From: Ailurus styani
Taxonomy: Eukaryota > Chordata > Mammalia > Carnivora > Ailuridae
Reading direction: 5' to 3'
Assembly (NCBI GenBank): GCA_002007465.1
Contig: LNAC01000687.1
Coordinates: 363,752-427,751 of the forward strand
Length of the DNA stretch: 64,000 nt
Shown: positions 35,702 to 48,333 of the stretch, one piece after another
Layout of the letters: each line of letters starts with the position of its first letter
How positions within the stretch are numbered: position 1 is the first letter of the stretch
Position numbers and translations under genes: made by a program
The notes under the pieces: generated by a model
Seen by the model: only the letters and a program-made list of their open reading frames with translations
What the model was told of the DNA's origin: nothing
Database searches by the model: none

Positions 35702-37140
35702 CAGGCCCGCCATGGCAGGCAAGGCTGGCCCCACCCAGCCGCTCTCGGGCTGGGACCCTTGCTGAGGAACCCGGTGGGGAGGCCAGAGCTCTGCTTTCTC
35801 CAGACGGCCTGTCTGGGGTACAGAGCAGCACAGGAGCAAGGATTCCTGGGGCGAGGCCGCTCAGTAGCCGCCAGAGCCCCTCACCACCTTTAGTTTGGGC
35901 ATGGGGAGACCCCGGGCCTGAATGGCCTGGTGATCGAGCACAGGCTCGGGCAAGGACAATGAAAACCAGGCCCTGAGGGAGGCCTCCTTCAGGCCTGTAC
36001 CCCAGGTGACTCGTTGGCTTCCGTAGGCTGACCCTGCCGCCATCTAAGGGTCCCGGTGCGGACTCTGAGCCAGCCTCTCAGGGTGAGGCTGGGCCTCTTC
36101 CACTTCATCTGTGGAAGAAGGTGCCACAGAAGTCAGTGCCTTTTTACGTTGCACCCAGAGTGGCCAGTGGCCTGGAGGAGCATGTCAGGATTTGTCATGG
36201 TGGAGGAGGACGTGAGGCTTGTGTGCAGAACGGGCCCCCAGACAGAAGCTTCCCACTTCGCACCCCGCCCCTGCGCCCACGCCCCCACCACTTGGGTTCC
36301 TCATCACCTGCTGTAGCCCCGAGTTACCTGCCCAGCCCACCCAGGTGGGGCCCCATCCCTCATGTGGACTCGGTTTGTGCTCATGAAGCTGCCTCATGCC
36401 AGGGACACACGACTGGTCTGTGGCTTTGCAGGCCTGGCTGCTTGGCAACCCTGGTGGCTTGGGCTCCTGCCCCAGTCAGAACGCAGCAGGCCTTCCCAAG
36501 AGTAGGGGCAGACTGGACGGATTTTCGGGGCACTCCAGTGTGGGGAGGCCCATGGCATGGATAGGCTTAGGCTCATATAGTCAGGTGGAGGTGCTCCACT
36601 TCTCAGGACCCTCCTTATTTGGGGATGGAGCCCGATAAGAGGCAGGTTTGGGGGCTCCCTTAGCCCTGAGACTCCTGGTTCAGGGAGTCCTTGGTGAAGT
36701 AAGTGACCCCAAAGCCTACAGATCAGCCCTGAGGGGGTGCTAGAAAGGGTTTCCTGAGACACATAACCCCTGCAGTGTCATCACAAATCCTGTCACTTAT
36801 TTTCTCTCTCTGTCCACTCCCTCAGGGCTCCTGTCAGGTTCTGCCCCGCCCCCACCCATACAGGGTCCTGGGACAAGGGTGCCCTGGGGACCCATGCCTC
36901 CCAAAGCCGCTACCACCCTGCATCCCTCAGAGCTTCCCACTTCCCCTACTCTCCTCCTGCAGGAAGCCTTTGGTGCCCCCCCCCAGCAGCCCTGTAAATA
37001 CCCTCCCCCCACTGGCATCTACTGCTACACAGCTATACTCCGTGTTTATGGAGCTCTTAGTTTGGCTAGAGCCCCACAAGGAGGGAGCACGTTCTTCTTG
37101 TGGCCAAATATCCCCAACTAAAGTGGGGGTGCTGGGAACA

Positions 37141-37300
37141 GGAAGACCTAAGTTCAAATCCTGGACCCAGTTTACCCATCTGTAAAACGGGCTGTTGGGC
37201 AAATTCAAGGCGCCTAGCGAGAGTGATATGAGAGCACACAGCCAGTGCCTTGTGAGGCTCTGCACAAGGCCAGCACTGAGGGGGAGGTTGGCAGTTATCT
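37141..37300 (+). repeat. MIR relic
   Basis: CTAAGTTCAAATCCTGGACC, then GTTTACCCATCTGTAAAACG, in MIR order. Confidence 0.6.
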
Positions 37301-37898
37301 GGACTGATAAGAAAGGCGTGTGGTTCTCCGTGGGACAAAACCTATGTGAGCACTTAAGCCAAAAACAGAAATGTCCCAGAAACGTCACACTGCAAGCAGA
37401 GCTGCTTCCTAAGCCTCAGACTGCAGGGTGGGAACAGCAGGTCCTCTGCCATGGGTGGGGCGGGTACAGTGGGCGGGCAGGCTCCCTCCCAGACTGCCCT
37501 CCCAAGCACACATGAGAGTGAGCACGCTCGAATATATATATGTGCATGCACACTTCTCTGGGCAAGGGCATCTGCGTCTCTGCCTGGCTCAGGCCACTAG
37601 TCGTTCCTGCCTCAGCCCCATGCATCCTGACTGTCAGGTGATCCCACCATGACTCAGAGCCCCTCCTTGTGATGAAGGGGCTGCTGGGGGGCAGGGACAC
37701 CTACCCTCAGGGCTCCCACCCAGGCCACAGCCACAAAGGAAGATTAGATAGGGGAACAGTCTGGAAAACACTGTAGAGCTCAGGGAGAGAGCTTCTGTCA
37801 CCCCTGACCCTCCCTCTCCCCCACCTCCCCAAATGGCTTTCCATTTGTTTGACCCAGACCTTCCCTCCTCTTTGTGCCACCCTGGCTTCGGTTTCTGG

Positions 37899-38192
37899 TT
37901 TTAAAGATTTTATTTTTAAGTGATCTCTACACCCAACACAGGGCTCGAAGAGTTGGACTGTCTTTGGGGCCCCTGGGTGGCTCAGTCGGTTAAACGTCTA
38001 CTTTCAGTTCAGGTGATAATCCCAGGGTCCCAGGATGGAGCCCTGCATTGGGCTCCCTGCTCTGCAGGGAGTCTGCTTTTCTCTCCCCCCACTACTCCTA
38101 TTTGTTCTCTCTCTCTGTGTGTGTCAAATACATAAATAAATCTTATTAAAAAAAAGTTGCATGCTCTACCAACTGAGCCAACCAAGTACCCA
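37899..38192 (-). repeat. Old Can-SINE split by a younger one
   Basis: TTTAAAGATTTTATTTTTAA with CTCTACACCCAACACAGG (37899-37952) and TGCATGCTCTACCAACTGAG (38157-38192) are the two parts of one older antisense copy. A plus-strand Can-SINE sits between them. Confidence 0.75.
37976..38156 (+). repeat. Can-SINE nested in older SINE
   Basis: Head GGGGCCCCTGGGTGGCTCAG, tail AAATACATAAATAAATCTTA. Inserted in the older antisense element described around it. Confidence 0.9.
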
Positions 38193-40889
38193 CCACTCTG
38201 TTTTTCATTTTTATTGATGCAAACACTCTCTGGCCTGGTCTCCAGGCCTAGATACAGTGGCAGGGAATGCGTCCTCCGGGTCATGGGCTGGGACAGGAAG
38301 TCCATGGGGGCTGTAGCTCCTGCGTGTGAGGCACACCTAGCCATAGCTCTGGCCACTTGGTCCCAGGGTCTAGGAGCGGGGCTGCCTGCCTAACAGGGAT
38401 GGGGGTTCTGGGCCTGCCCAAAGGAGCATCAGGAGAGGCAGATGGTCTATTGCACAGGGCAGGAGTGGCGTCCCAGAGAGGGGAGCTAGGCAGCTAGTGG
38501 CGGGGGGAGGGGGGCAGCGGGACCCTGGTGCAGAAGTTCTTCTTGCTGTACTGTTTATCACAACGAAGCACACCCAGCCTTCTGGAACAGGGAAGATGTT
38601 ATTATCAGTCTTCGCAGAACAGTCACTGTTTTGATGGTTAACAGCGGTAGAAACATTTACAGGGGACGGTGGTAGTCCGGCATAGACTGCAGACACCACG
38701 GTTCCAGTTGAGTGGGGATAAGAGAACGTGCACGAATGTGTGGGTCCATGTCAGGAGGGCTGCAAGGTGACCTCAGGGTCCGGGATGACACTGCCCCACC
38801 AGGGGTCTGGCCTCATCCAGGAGGGACTTAACCCAGCAGGTTGATCTCACAAGGCACCCTGTGGTTTCCCTGCAGGAGCTGGGGTTGGCAGGATGGGCGT
38901 CGGGACATGCTGATCTCCCCTCAAGATAGGTAAGTGGCCTGGGCTTGGCCTGGGGCTGTCCCCCTCTTCACATAGGACAGGAGAGTGTCCTAGTGGGCCT
39001 GGCAGGTGTGAATGACAGAGGGATGGCCTGGGGTGGTGGATGCTTCTGGTCAGCCTCACTCCGGGGGCTGACACCAGGACATTGGCTGGATCTATTCTTC
39101 ACCTATCTTGACTTGGACGCCTGCCACGCGGTGTCTGGTATCGCCATAGTCTAACTCAGCTTGGCTCTTAGCTCAGGTGGTCCTTGCTGCCCAGGGGAGA
39201 CTAGAACTCCCAGCTGGGAACAGACTGTCATGTGCCCACCTGTGGCCCTGGGTGTTACCGGTGTTTGCAGGTTTACCTGGTAGTCACTCCTCCATCGAGG
39301 AGAAGGCATGGTGTCTGGGAAGTATGGCAGCATCGGGAAGCGGTGTGGTCCCTGTGTCCCTCAGGTTCCTCTGAATGGTGGGAAAGTATACACTGCCAGC
39401 ATCCTGGCCTGGCAGAGTTTGCTGGAATGGTTGTACTCACAGAGTGGTGATGGCTAATGAGAATGCCTCTGCTCATCCTTGTCCCTCCAGGGTGGGTATC
39501 CAGTCCCCAACCCAGCCATCTGCTCCTGCGCCACCGGGTGCTGTCTCCATGGGAGGCTTGGCTGACCCAGCCCTGTGGATCCTCAGTGGCCCTGAGGATC
39601 CAGTGTGGACGGCCCAGCCCAGCCAGTGCCATGCTGTGTGGTGAGAAGACAGTGGCCACAGGGCTACGAGCCCCCAGGCCTCCAGACTCCTCCGTGTTCT
39701 GTGCCAAGTGCTGTAGGACAGGGAGGGACAGGGCCTGGCTCCCTCCTCCTGATCCCACGTGACTGTGGGCGTGGAAAGCTGCCAGCTGGCTGGTGGTAGC
39801 TCTGTGTCTGCTGCCACCTGGCGGTGTCCCACTGAGCCGATCAAGGTCAGGCTGGCAGCTCAGTGGCAGGCTGTTGGGCCACAGCAGGGCCCCTGGAGTG
39901 GGATGCAGAGGCTCAGGCTGCATCCAGGGCTCAGACCACGGCCTTGCTTGTGGTGTGGGTGGCGTGGTATCTGGGGGCAAGGTTGGCACGGTGCTGGCCC
40001 CTACCCCCCTTAACTCCTGGTAGGCCGTCATGCCTCCGGTTGGCCAACCAGCTGGACACCGAACAATAGCTCTGGTCACAGGGTCTCCCTCATCCTGTCT
40101 GCCTCTCTCACCCAGTCTCCCAGCATTGCTTGCTTGTTTTTTGTGCCTGTTTATCCCTTTCTGCCTCCTGCTCCTGGTCTTCTCCCAGTCTTCCTCTGGT
40201 CTTCTCTATGTCTCTCTTGGCCTTTTCCTCTCTTTTGTGTCTATCCTGTTCTGTTCTTCTCAAGTGTGGTCATTGATTATTCTTGTCTGCCACAGTGATT
40301 GACTCTTCATGTCTGCTGTGGGCACTGGAATACTCGCTGTGGCAGTCATGCCATCTCTTCTGGGCTGGGACCATTTCACAAACCGGGGAGCAGAGCCTGA
40401 GCCCTGGCTAGGGGCTTCCTGCTCTGTGGGCCCTGGGGTGTAGCCCTGACCACATCAAGAGGGAGAACGGGAAAGGGGAGACCTGGTGACTGTGTTCGGA
40501 TGGGGCTAATGGCAAGCACCGTGTCTGTCCCATACTCACCTTCAGCCGTTCAGTACCCAGTTGCTGAGCTCCATGTCAGATGCTGAGCGTTGTGAACCCA
40601 TCAGGCACAGGCCTGCCCTAGGGGAGCCCCTGGCCTGGCCAAGAAGGCAGCAACAAGCAGAGAAAGTGGCCAGCCGTAGAACTGCAAGCCAGTGATGAGA
40701 ATTGCGGGGCTCCCCGACGGGGGATCCGGAAGGCAGTGAGGGAGTGATGCTGACCGCTGCCCCCCACCCCCAGCCTGGCCTTGCCCCGTGATTGCCTTGT
40801 CGTCAGTCTCTGCACAGCTGAGCCTGGCCATACTTCTGTGACTGCTGGACCCACACAGGGGCTTTTTGGGGTTTTGCTCAGTCATTGAT

Positions 40890-41186
40890 CAAAATCTTGT
40901 GTGCCTGCGGCAAGTTCTTTCTCAATCGTTCAATTTTTGTTTATGACTCTTTCGCGTGTAGAAATTTTTCATATTCTGTGGTGAAATTCAATGAACATTT
41001 TCCTTTTTCAGTTATTCCATTGTCCTTCCTGAGCACCTAGTCAGGTAAAGACGCCCCCTATCCTTTCCTGACGTATTTCTAGTTTAGTGATTTGCCTTGA
41101 AGATTTCATCTGTCTAGAATTTATCTTGACATAAGTATAAATTGAGGATTTAACTTTGTTTTTCATTTGTATCCGAACCATTTCTT
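40890..41186 (-). repeat. AT-rich segment, partly L1-like antisense
   Basis: The right part (AGAATTTATCTTGACATAAG and GGATTTAACTTTGTTTTTCA) resembles antisense L1 ORF2. The left part is AT-rich without a clear match. Confidence 0.45.
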
Positions 41187-41391
41187 TTTTTTTTTAAGAT
41201 TTTATTTATTCATTCGTTTGAGAGAAAGAGAGAGAGAGTGAAGAGCAGGGGGCAGAGGCAGAGGGAGAGGGAGAGGGAGAAACAGGCTCCCCACTGAGGA
41301 GGGGCCCCCGACGTGGGGCTCTGTCCCAGGACCCTGGGATCATGACCTGAGCCAAAGCAGATGCTTAAGTGACTGAGCCACCCGGGCACCC
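41187..41391 (-). repeat. Can-SINE, antisense
   Basis: T run, AAGATTTTATTTATTCATTC, GA-repeat, head ending GAGCCACCCGGGCACCC. CCGAACCATTTCTT flanks both ends. Confidence 0.94.
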
Positions 41392-41551
41392 CCGAACCAT
41401 TTCTTGACTAACATTTTCCGCCACCAGAAGTTGGAAGCATCATGTAATGTGTCCTCAGGTTTGTGGTGCCTGTGGCAAGCGTCCAGCCCTTAGCCAGTGC
41501 CCCCTGCCTGATTAAAGAGATCAGGTTGGAGCCTCCCCTTGAGCAGTCTTT

Positions 41552-41744
41552 TTTTTTTTTTAAAGATTTTATTTATTTATTTGACAGACACAGCGAGAGA
41601 GGGAACACAAGCTGGGGGAATGGGAGAGAGAGAAGCAGGCTCTCCACTGAGCAGGGAGCCCGACGTAGGGCTCGATCCCAGGGCCCTGGGATCATGACCT
41701 GACCCAAAGGCAGATGCCCAACGACTGAGCCACCCAGGTGCCCC
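41552..41744 (-). repeat. Can-SINE, antisense
   Basis: T run, AAGATTTTATTTATTTATTT, head ending GAGCCACCCAGGTGCCCC. CCCCTTGAGCAGTCTTT flanks both ends. Confidence 0.95.
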
Positions 41745-42634
41745 GTCCCCTTGAGCAGTCTTTGTTCTCAAAAGTTATGGTTACTCTGCACACTTACCAT
41801 ACACGTGTTGTTGGAACCACTCTTTTGGATCCCTCTTCCTGGGACTTCTGTGGGCTTCACCTAAGGCTTCACCCTTTGGAGCCAGTAGGCCGTGCCTGTG
41901 TGGGTCTGTGGCGTGTCCTCCACTGGTCTCCGCATGTCTCAGAGTTCTCACAAGAGAGCCTGTCCCCTCTCTGAGCACCGTTGTTTCCTGAAAAGAGGTC
42001 CCTGCATGGTAGAGCCCCTCAGAAGCAGGGCCCTGCTGGTGTGGCGGGAGAGCCTGGTGCAGGGTGCTGTTCTCTGTCCTGTGCAACTCTCAGCCAGGCA
42101 TCCGGGGGCTTCTGTGATCAGACTCCTGGGTCATTTCCAGGTGGGCAGGTGCCCAGAGGAGCCCCAAGCCCTTTCCCACCCCCACAAGTCCATGCTTCTT
42201 AGGCGAGGCAGGAGGAAGGACATTCTACACAGAGGACCTTGGCTCAGACCCTGGCTCTGCTCATGCTGTGGGCCTTGTGAAGGGCTTAGCACAGGTGGTG
42301 CCCTGCTGCAGTGACGGCCTGAGCGCCTCACCAGCTTCCGGCTATGCCATCCTTGTTCCCAGTGATTCACGGCTGCTGGTGTGGCTGGTGCAGCAGGGCC
42401 AACCGAGGGAGGCCTGCTTTGCCCGCGCCCCCAGGAAAGATGGCGCTGGGCTGGCCAACTCAGGCTCTCCTGGGTGGTCTCTGCAAGCCCAGGTAGCATT
42501 TACGCCAGCCCTGCATTCCTCGGCCTCCCAGCCCCCAGCCCCCAGCTTATCTTCCCCACCCCGCAGGAAGGCTGCCCACTATCAGGTGGAGAGATGAAAG
42601 TACCCTCCCCATCCCCCCAACCTCTGGCACATCT

Positions 42635-42790
42635 TGCCAGGTTGACTTTGCAGCTGATGAGTTTGGTATTTTGAATATGCCTTTAGTTAAACTTTTTCTT
42701 TTCAAAATATTTTCACTCTCCCGTGAAATCCTAATTAGGCCATTCATTCCTCTGAATGTACTTGCTGCTCTCTGCATTTTGCAAGATAAT
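42635..42790. other. AT-rich island, candidate conserved non-coding element
   Basis: About 150 bp at low GC inside GC-rich intron, with TTGAATATGCCTTTAGTTAA and GAAATCCTAATTAGGCCATT. It does not resemble a repeat I know. The homeodomain-type TAATTA core is present. Inference only. Confidence 0.3.
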
Positions 42791-43197
42791 GAGGCTTCGA
42801 TGCCGCCATCCCCAGGCTCTCCTGGCCTTCACTTTCTGCCCTGGAGGGAGATGCTGGCACCCCCAAGGGCCAGCCCTGCCTGTGGGATCTGGGCCACAGT
42901 GCCTGGGGGGTGGGGGACACCAAGGGCACAGATGGGGAAAATGAGGCCTGGGCCACTGAGGAGTCTGGGATGGTGTAGGTGAAGGGGTCTTGGCCCCAGC
43001 AAGGCCCAACCTTCACAAAGCAGCATCTCCCTTCACCTCCTGTCACCCCAGTTTCAAGATCAAGGCCAAGGGAGGTACCTTGCAGACCCTGCTGGCCCAG
43101 GGTCCCCTGGATGTGCCTGAGGGGCTGAGAGCAAGGGAGAGGCCACGAGACTGACCCGTAGATGCCAAATGACCATGGCACCGAAGTCCCCTGTTAC

Positions 43198-43487
43198 GCT
43201 TTTTAAAGATTTTATTTATTTATTTATTTGTTTGTTTGTTTGTTTGTTTGTTTGAGGGAGGTGGGGAAAGAGAATGAGAGCCCTCACAAACCTGGGGTGG
43301 GGGGAGGTGGATGGAGCAGAGGGAGAGGGAAAGAGAATCTCAAGCATACTCTGGGATAACAGAGCCCTTTGGGGGTGGGCTTAATCTCAGGACCCTGAGA
43401 TCATGATCTGAGCTGAAATCAAGAGTTTAACCAACTCTTGATTAAGCAAATCAAGATGCTTAGCCAACTGAGCCATGCAGGCACCCC
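43198..43487 (-). repeat. Can-SINE, antisense, enlarged
   Basis: Tail expanded to (TTTA)n(TTTG)n at 43207-43252, and an extra segment near the head where AACTCTTGATT and CAACTGAGCC are repeated. About 290 bp, longer than its relatives. Confidence 0.85.
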
Positions 43488-43507
43488 CTCTGCCTCCATT
43501 TTGCTTT

Positions 43508-43694
43508 TTTTTTTACTCTTAAGATTTTATTTATTTGATGGAGAGAGAGAGAGAGTGTGCACAAGCAGGGAGAGGGGGAAGCAGGTTCCCCACTGAGCAG
43601 GAAACCCGACACAGGACTTGGTCCCAGGACCCCAAGATCATGACCTGAGCAGAAGGCAGATAGATGCCTAACGGACTGAGCCACCCAGGGACCC
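43508..43694 (-). repeat. Can-SINE, antisense
   Basis: T run, AAGATTTTATTTATTTGATG, GA-repeat, head ending GAGCCACCCAGGGACCC. CCTCCATTTTGCTTTT and CCTCCGTTTTGCTTTT are duplications. Confidence 0.94.
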
Positions 43695-44203
43695 CTCCGT
43701 TTTGCTTTTTAAAGGAAATAAAGGCATGCTTATTTATAGAAAACATAGAAGATACAGAAAAGAAGGAAAATAAAATCATACCTATCACACCAGTACAACT
43801 TAGCACCTACTGTCCTCCCACGGGTTCCGGGGAGGCGATTTCCACATGTGCATGTTGAAGGGGACTGGAGGTTGTGATCCCCACCCCGCACCTCACCAGC
43901 AGCTCCCAAACTGGTGTTGGGATGCTAGGCCAACGCAGAAGGGTGGGCTCCCTATTTCTAGGAGGTACTTGTGGTCAGCTGTGCTGGTTCTGCCTCTCTG
44001 GGGGCAGACATACCCATGTCAGTCCCCCTCTGTCCCTGGGGCCTGTGCGCCCCTCAGCTAAGAGCTCAGAAGCACATCCCATCACGGCCTCAGGCTCTTT
44101 GCAGTTCTCTATCATCAGGGTCGCTGCAGTGAATAACTTTTGCCAAGAGCTGTTTTTCTACATTTAAACAACTTGGGCTTGACCTTGAGGTTCAGGAGCT
44201 GCT

Positions 44204-44236
44204 GGAGTGTGTGTGTGTGCGCACACAGACACACTC
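44204..44236. repeat. (GT)n/(AC)n palindromic simple repeat
   Basis: GTGTGTGTGTGTGCGCACAC followed by AGACACAC: alternating purine-pyrimidine with a self-complementary centre, a good Z-DNA or cruciform former. Confidence 0.7.
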
Positions 44237-44939
44237 ATGCTGGGCACAGAGCCTTGGTGGGAGCCACTGGATGCCAGTGTGGCCTGAGAGAGTGGCCTAA
44301 GGGCGGGCCCCACGACAGCCCCCCCAGGGACCTGCGTAGGAGACGGACCCCCAGGAAAGGCAGACAGGCTAGGGAGGAACACCTCCACTGAGGACCCTAC
44401 CTCTCCGCCTCTCCCCTCAAGGGTGCAATGGGAGCCCGGGTGTCCCAGCAGGTGTGTGTGAGGTGACACCACTCCGAGTGTTGTGCTGAGGGACGCAGGT
44501 GATCAGGAGGCTAGGACAGTCCCTGGCTCTGTGGGCATAGCACAGAGTGGGTGCAAGGGCCTCCCCACCCCCACCCGCGGCCCCTTGGCCTCTGCTCCCA
44601 CAGGCTGTCTCCTGCATACTTCCCCACCCCCAGGCTGATGCCCACGGGGCTTGGAGGCCCGACAGTGCCAGCACTCCCACAGACGATTACCTCCGACGTG
44701 AGTCACTCGGACCCTCCGGGAGGGCACACTGATGGCTCTGTAGTTGGAGTCAGAGCTTCAGTGAGGAGTCTCCTTTGCACACAGCTCAAGGTACCTCAGC
44801 GCCTCCGCCCTTGTCCAGACAGAGGGCCATGCTGGGGGAAGGGCACCAGGGCTCTGAAAGTGTCAGCTGTGTCCCTCGGAGCATACCATGGGCTACTCAG
44901 TTCACCCACTGTGTGTCAGCGTGGGGTCCAGAAGACCGG

Positions 44940-45270
44940 GCAGGGCTGAGAGGGAAACGAGGGTGGGAAGGGGAGGGGTGCAGGAGAGAGGAAGGGCGAG
45001 GATGTAGGCGGATGGGAGACAGGGCCCCTAGGGTTGCAAGAGGAAGTGAGGGTGCAAGGAGGCAGAGGTGTAGTGGAAAGTGGGGCTTTAGGGAAGACAG
45101 GGGTTCAGGGGAAGGGAGAGGCAAGGCTATAGGGAAGGGTAGGGAACAGGCGAAGTGAAGGTACCAGAGAGATATGGGAGTACAGAGGGGAGGAGCAGGC
45201 ATGCAGGGGAGGCAGAGATACAAGGGGAAGTAAGGGCAGGTGTGCAGGGGGAGGCAGGGCTGCTGAGGTC
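44940..45270. repeat. Purine-rich degenerate minisatellite
   Basis: About 330 bp with almost no pyrimidine runs on the plus strand, made of loosely repeated GGGGAGGCAG-type and GTGCAGGGGAGGC-type units of about 20-30 bp. Frames here are low complexity, not genes. Confidence 0.65.
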
Positions 45271-45327
45271 AGGAGGGAGGCCAGCAGGTAGTTGAAGGGC
45301 CCAGGTTCAGGCCCTGTTATAGTATGT

Positions 45328-45533
45328 TCTTTTTTTTTTTTTTTTTTAAGATTTTATTTGTTTATTTGACAGACATAGCAAGAGGGGGAACATAGCAGGG
45401 GGAGTGGGGGAGGGAGAAACAGGCTTCCCATGGAGCAGGGAGCCTGATGTGGGGCTCGATCCCAGGACCCTGGGATCATGACCTGAGCGGAAGGGTGACG
45501 CTTAATGACTGAGCCCCCCCAGACTGCCCCCCC
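45328..45533 (-). repeat. Can-SINE, antisense
   Basis: T run, AAGATTTTATTTGTTTATTT, head ending GAGCCCCCCCAGACTG. Diverged head; target duplications not clear. Confidence 0.88.
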
Positions 45534-45949
45534 AGGCGTTCTAAGTACGCCAGCCGCACAGTGAGCCTTCTGAGGAGAACTGGAGCCTGGGAAAGGGGCT
45601 TTCCTGAACATACCATGAGAGGGCAGGCGTGGGCTCTGGGACTCCTGACCCTTCCGGCCCCCTCATCAGTTGGCACAGACTACCAGCCTCACCTGTCACC
45701 TCCTGCCCGGGGGTGAGCGGCAGGCTTATTGCCATCTGGGGGTGGGGGGCGGGCAGGTGACCTGTCCAGGGCCCCAGAGGGTGTGGGTCCATAGCTGGGA
45801 CCACAGCTGGGGCAGGGACTTGTGTGGGATCCAAACCATCTTCTCTCTTGGGCCTCCCCAGCACGGGGGTGGGCAATTATGATGGGGAAACTGAGGCTCC
45901 GCAGACAGAGCTGGGCTATGCTCCCAGGCCTGCCCCAGGCAAGTGCATC

Positions 45950-46145
45950 TTCCCTTTCCAGCTGTCTCGGTGACAGTTCTCTGGCATTTGCCTGTCTGTA
46001 GGGAGCTATTGGTTATGATGAAACTATTTCACTCTTTGTGTTTGAAGAAGTAATTCCAGACGTTTCTTTGCCAAACCTTTGAAACAGGGCATTGGTTAAT
46101 TTTTAATTAAGCCTTTATGCTTGCGAACTTTTGTCTTTAGGAAAG
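45950..46145. other. AT-rich island, candidate conserved non-coding element
   Basis: About 200 bp with TTGGTTATGATGAAACTATT and GGTTAATTTTTAATTAAGCC, bounded by GC-rich sequence and not matching a repeat I recognise. Homeodomain-type TTAATTAA core. Inference only. Confidence 0.3.
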
Positions 46146-47479
46146 GGCCAGGAGGTGCAGTGTTGCTGGCAGTGGGGGGGATGGGGGGGTGGGCGATGCC
46201 CCAGGGCATAGCGCAGGGAAGGAGGCCTTCTGGGACTATGAAACAGGCAGCAGCCTTGTGCGCTGTGGCAGCCCTGAGCCCTGGCACGTCCCCTTGCTCC
46301 TGGTGGCTCTGTCCCCCTGCTGGGACTCCACTGCTCAGAGCATCCCCACAGTTGATGGGCAGGAGGAGTGACCCTCCCCGAGCACAGCAGCATTGGGCAG
46401 GAGCAGGGGGCTGGGTGGGAGTAGAGGGGTGTTTGCTTTCCCCTTCCCTGAAGCTGGTGGGGGCCACTTCAGCCAGAGCAGGGGATGCCCTTCAGCTGAG
46501 CCTGGTTCTCTTGCCCCCTCCTTCAGCCAGTATTTATCTGGTTTCTACCCCCATGAGACCCCCCCCATGGCCTCGAGGATACAAGCCTCATCTGGTCCCT
46601 GTGACACCAGCAGCCCCGCTCTTTGCCGCACCCACCTCCAGACTCAGCAGGCTCTGCCTGGGTGAGGGTTTCTGTGGACCCACTCTCTGCGTTGTTCTGG
46701 ACGCAGAGATGCCCTCAGCAAGGCAGCATTCTCCTGAGTCTTCAGGAGCCCAAGGCAGTCCTTCTCCTGATATTTCTCCAGTTTTTCGCAAAAATCGGCC
46801 TCCCTGTGGAACACATGCTTGGGTTCCTTAGTGCAGCGCAGGCCTGGGAGCCATGGTACTCTGTTGGTCTAGATACTGTTTTCCAGCTGTTCGTCCTTGC
46901 TTCCTTCTTGCAACAGAAACGAATCGAGTGCCTGCCGCATGCCAGATGCTGGGCCACTGGCCGCTTAGCTCTGGGCTGTAACCCAGCAGAGGCCAAGGGG
47001 GTTGCTTTCCCATCACCCCCCTCACCTTGGGTACCACATGTGGCGGCAGGGAAGGGCTTAGATTTGTTGTGGTGTTTGGCCCAGGCAGAGGCCTGAGAAC
47101 TGGGGACTGCACTTCACAGCATGATCCTGGGCTCACAGGCTAATTTTCTGCAGCTTCTCTAAGCCCCGTCCTCTCTGAACTACCATCTGTGAGAAATTTC
47201 TATTTCTGGCGCGTGAAAGGTATTCAGAAACGCATTGGTCATTTCAATGGGAATCTTGGTTTTGGGACTTAGATACCCGTGTGCTAACTATTTTAGGTTT
47301 GTCCTAGTTTATTCATAGCCATTTTTTTTTTAAAAAGGTATTCTGGAATCATTTATGTTGTTGATTCTCTCTTTTAGAAATTGTATGGGTATTACTCCTG
47401 GGAGAGCTTTAGAAATAAGCAGAGAGAAAACAGGGAGCTTGTTGCAAGGATGTTTTAGCGTTTTTTATTCAGCCCTGAT

Positions 47480-47570
47480 GCACTTGTATTCATAGTCATT
47501 CTTTACTGTTTAATAATGAAAGTATTTAAAGCTGTGAATTTACCTCTGAGTATAGCTTTGGCTATTTCCC
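47480..47570 (-). repeat. L1 ORF2 fragment, antisense
   Basis: GTATTTAAAGCTGTGAATTT and TATAGCTTTGGCTATTTCC look like antisense L1 ORF2 from a different, older copy than the one that starts at 47571. Confidence 0.45.
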
Positions 47571-47990
47571 CCCAGCTTATTGAGATATAACCAACATATA
47601 ACGCTGTGAGTTTATGGTGTACAGTGTGATAATTTGGTACACATATGTATTGCAAAATGTTTACCACAGTAAGATTAGTTAACAAATCCTTCATCTCAAA
47701 TTACCATTGTTTTGTTGTTACGGTGAGAACATTAAACACAACAACTTCTCTTATAGCAACTTCTAAATATATAATACAGTATTGTCAATTATAGTCACCA
47801 CACTGTATATTAGATCCCTGGAACTTATCGTATAACTGGAAGCTATCTTCCATATCCCCTTTGACCTGCATCTCCCCATTTCCCCTATCCTTGGCTCCTG
47901 ACAAACACCATTCTATAACCTATATATTTTTATGTGTGATGTTTGAATATACGTTTCACTGTTTCTAAATAGTCAACTTTGTATGCTTAA

Positions 47991-48157
47991 TTTTTTTAAA
48001 GATTTTATTTATTCATGAGAGACAGAGAAGCAGAGGCAGAGGGAGAAGCAGGCACCCCAAGGAGCAGGGAGCCTGATGTGGGACTTGATCCCAGGATCCC
48101 AGGATCATGACCTAAGCCAAAGTCAGATACTTAACCGTCTGACCCACCCAGGCGCCC
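47991..48157 (-). repeat. Can-SINE, antisense
   Basis: AAGATTTTATTTATTCATGA, head ending GACCCACCCAGGCGCCC. TGTATGCTTAA on both sides. Confidence 0.94.
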
Positions 48158-48333
48158 TGTATGCTTAAATTTTTATCTTTTTCTACTTTTTAGTGGTATT
48201 TAAAAGAATGCTTTGCATATTCCAAGAGCCACAAGATGCCTCTTCTTAAATTTCTATTTTTATTTGGTAAAATACACTAAATTTACCATTGTAACCATTC
48301 TTCAATGTCTGGTTCTGTATCATCTGGTATATT

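Noticed and set aside
39273..40079. 268-codon minus-strand frame in ARVCF intron 1
   Set aside because: Composition follows the GC-rich intron, no known domain, and overlapping frames on both strands are equally open.
46121..46831. 236-codon plus-strand frame
   Set aside because: No domain; frame is open by chance in GC-rich DNA.
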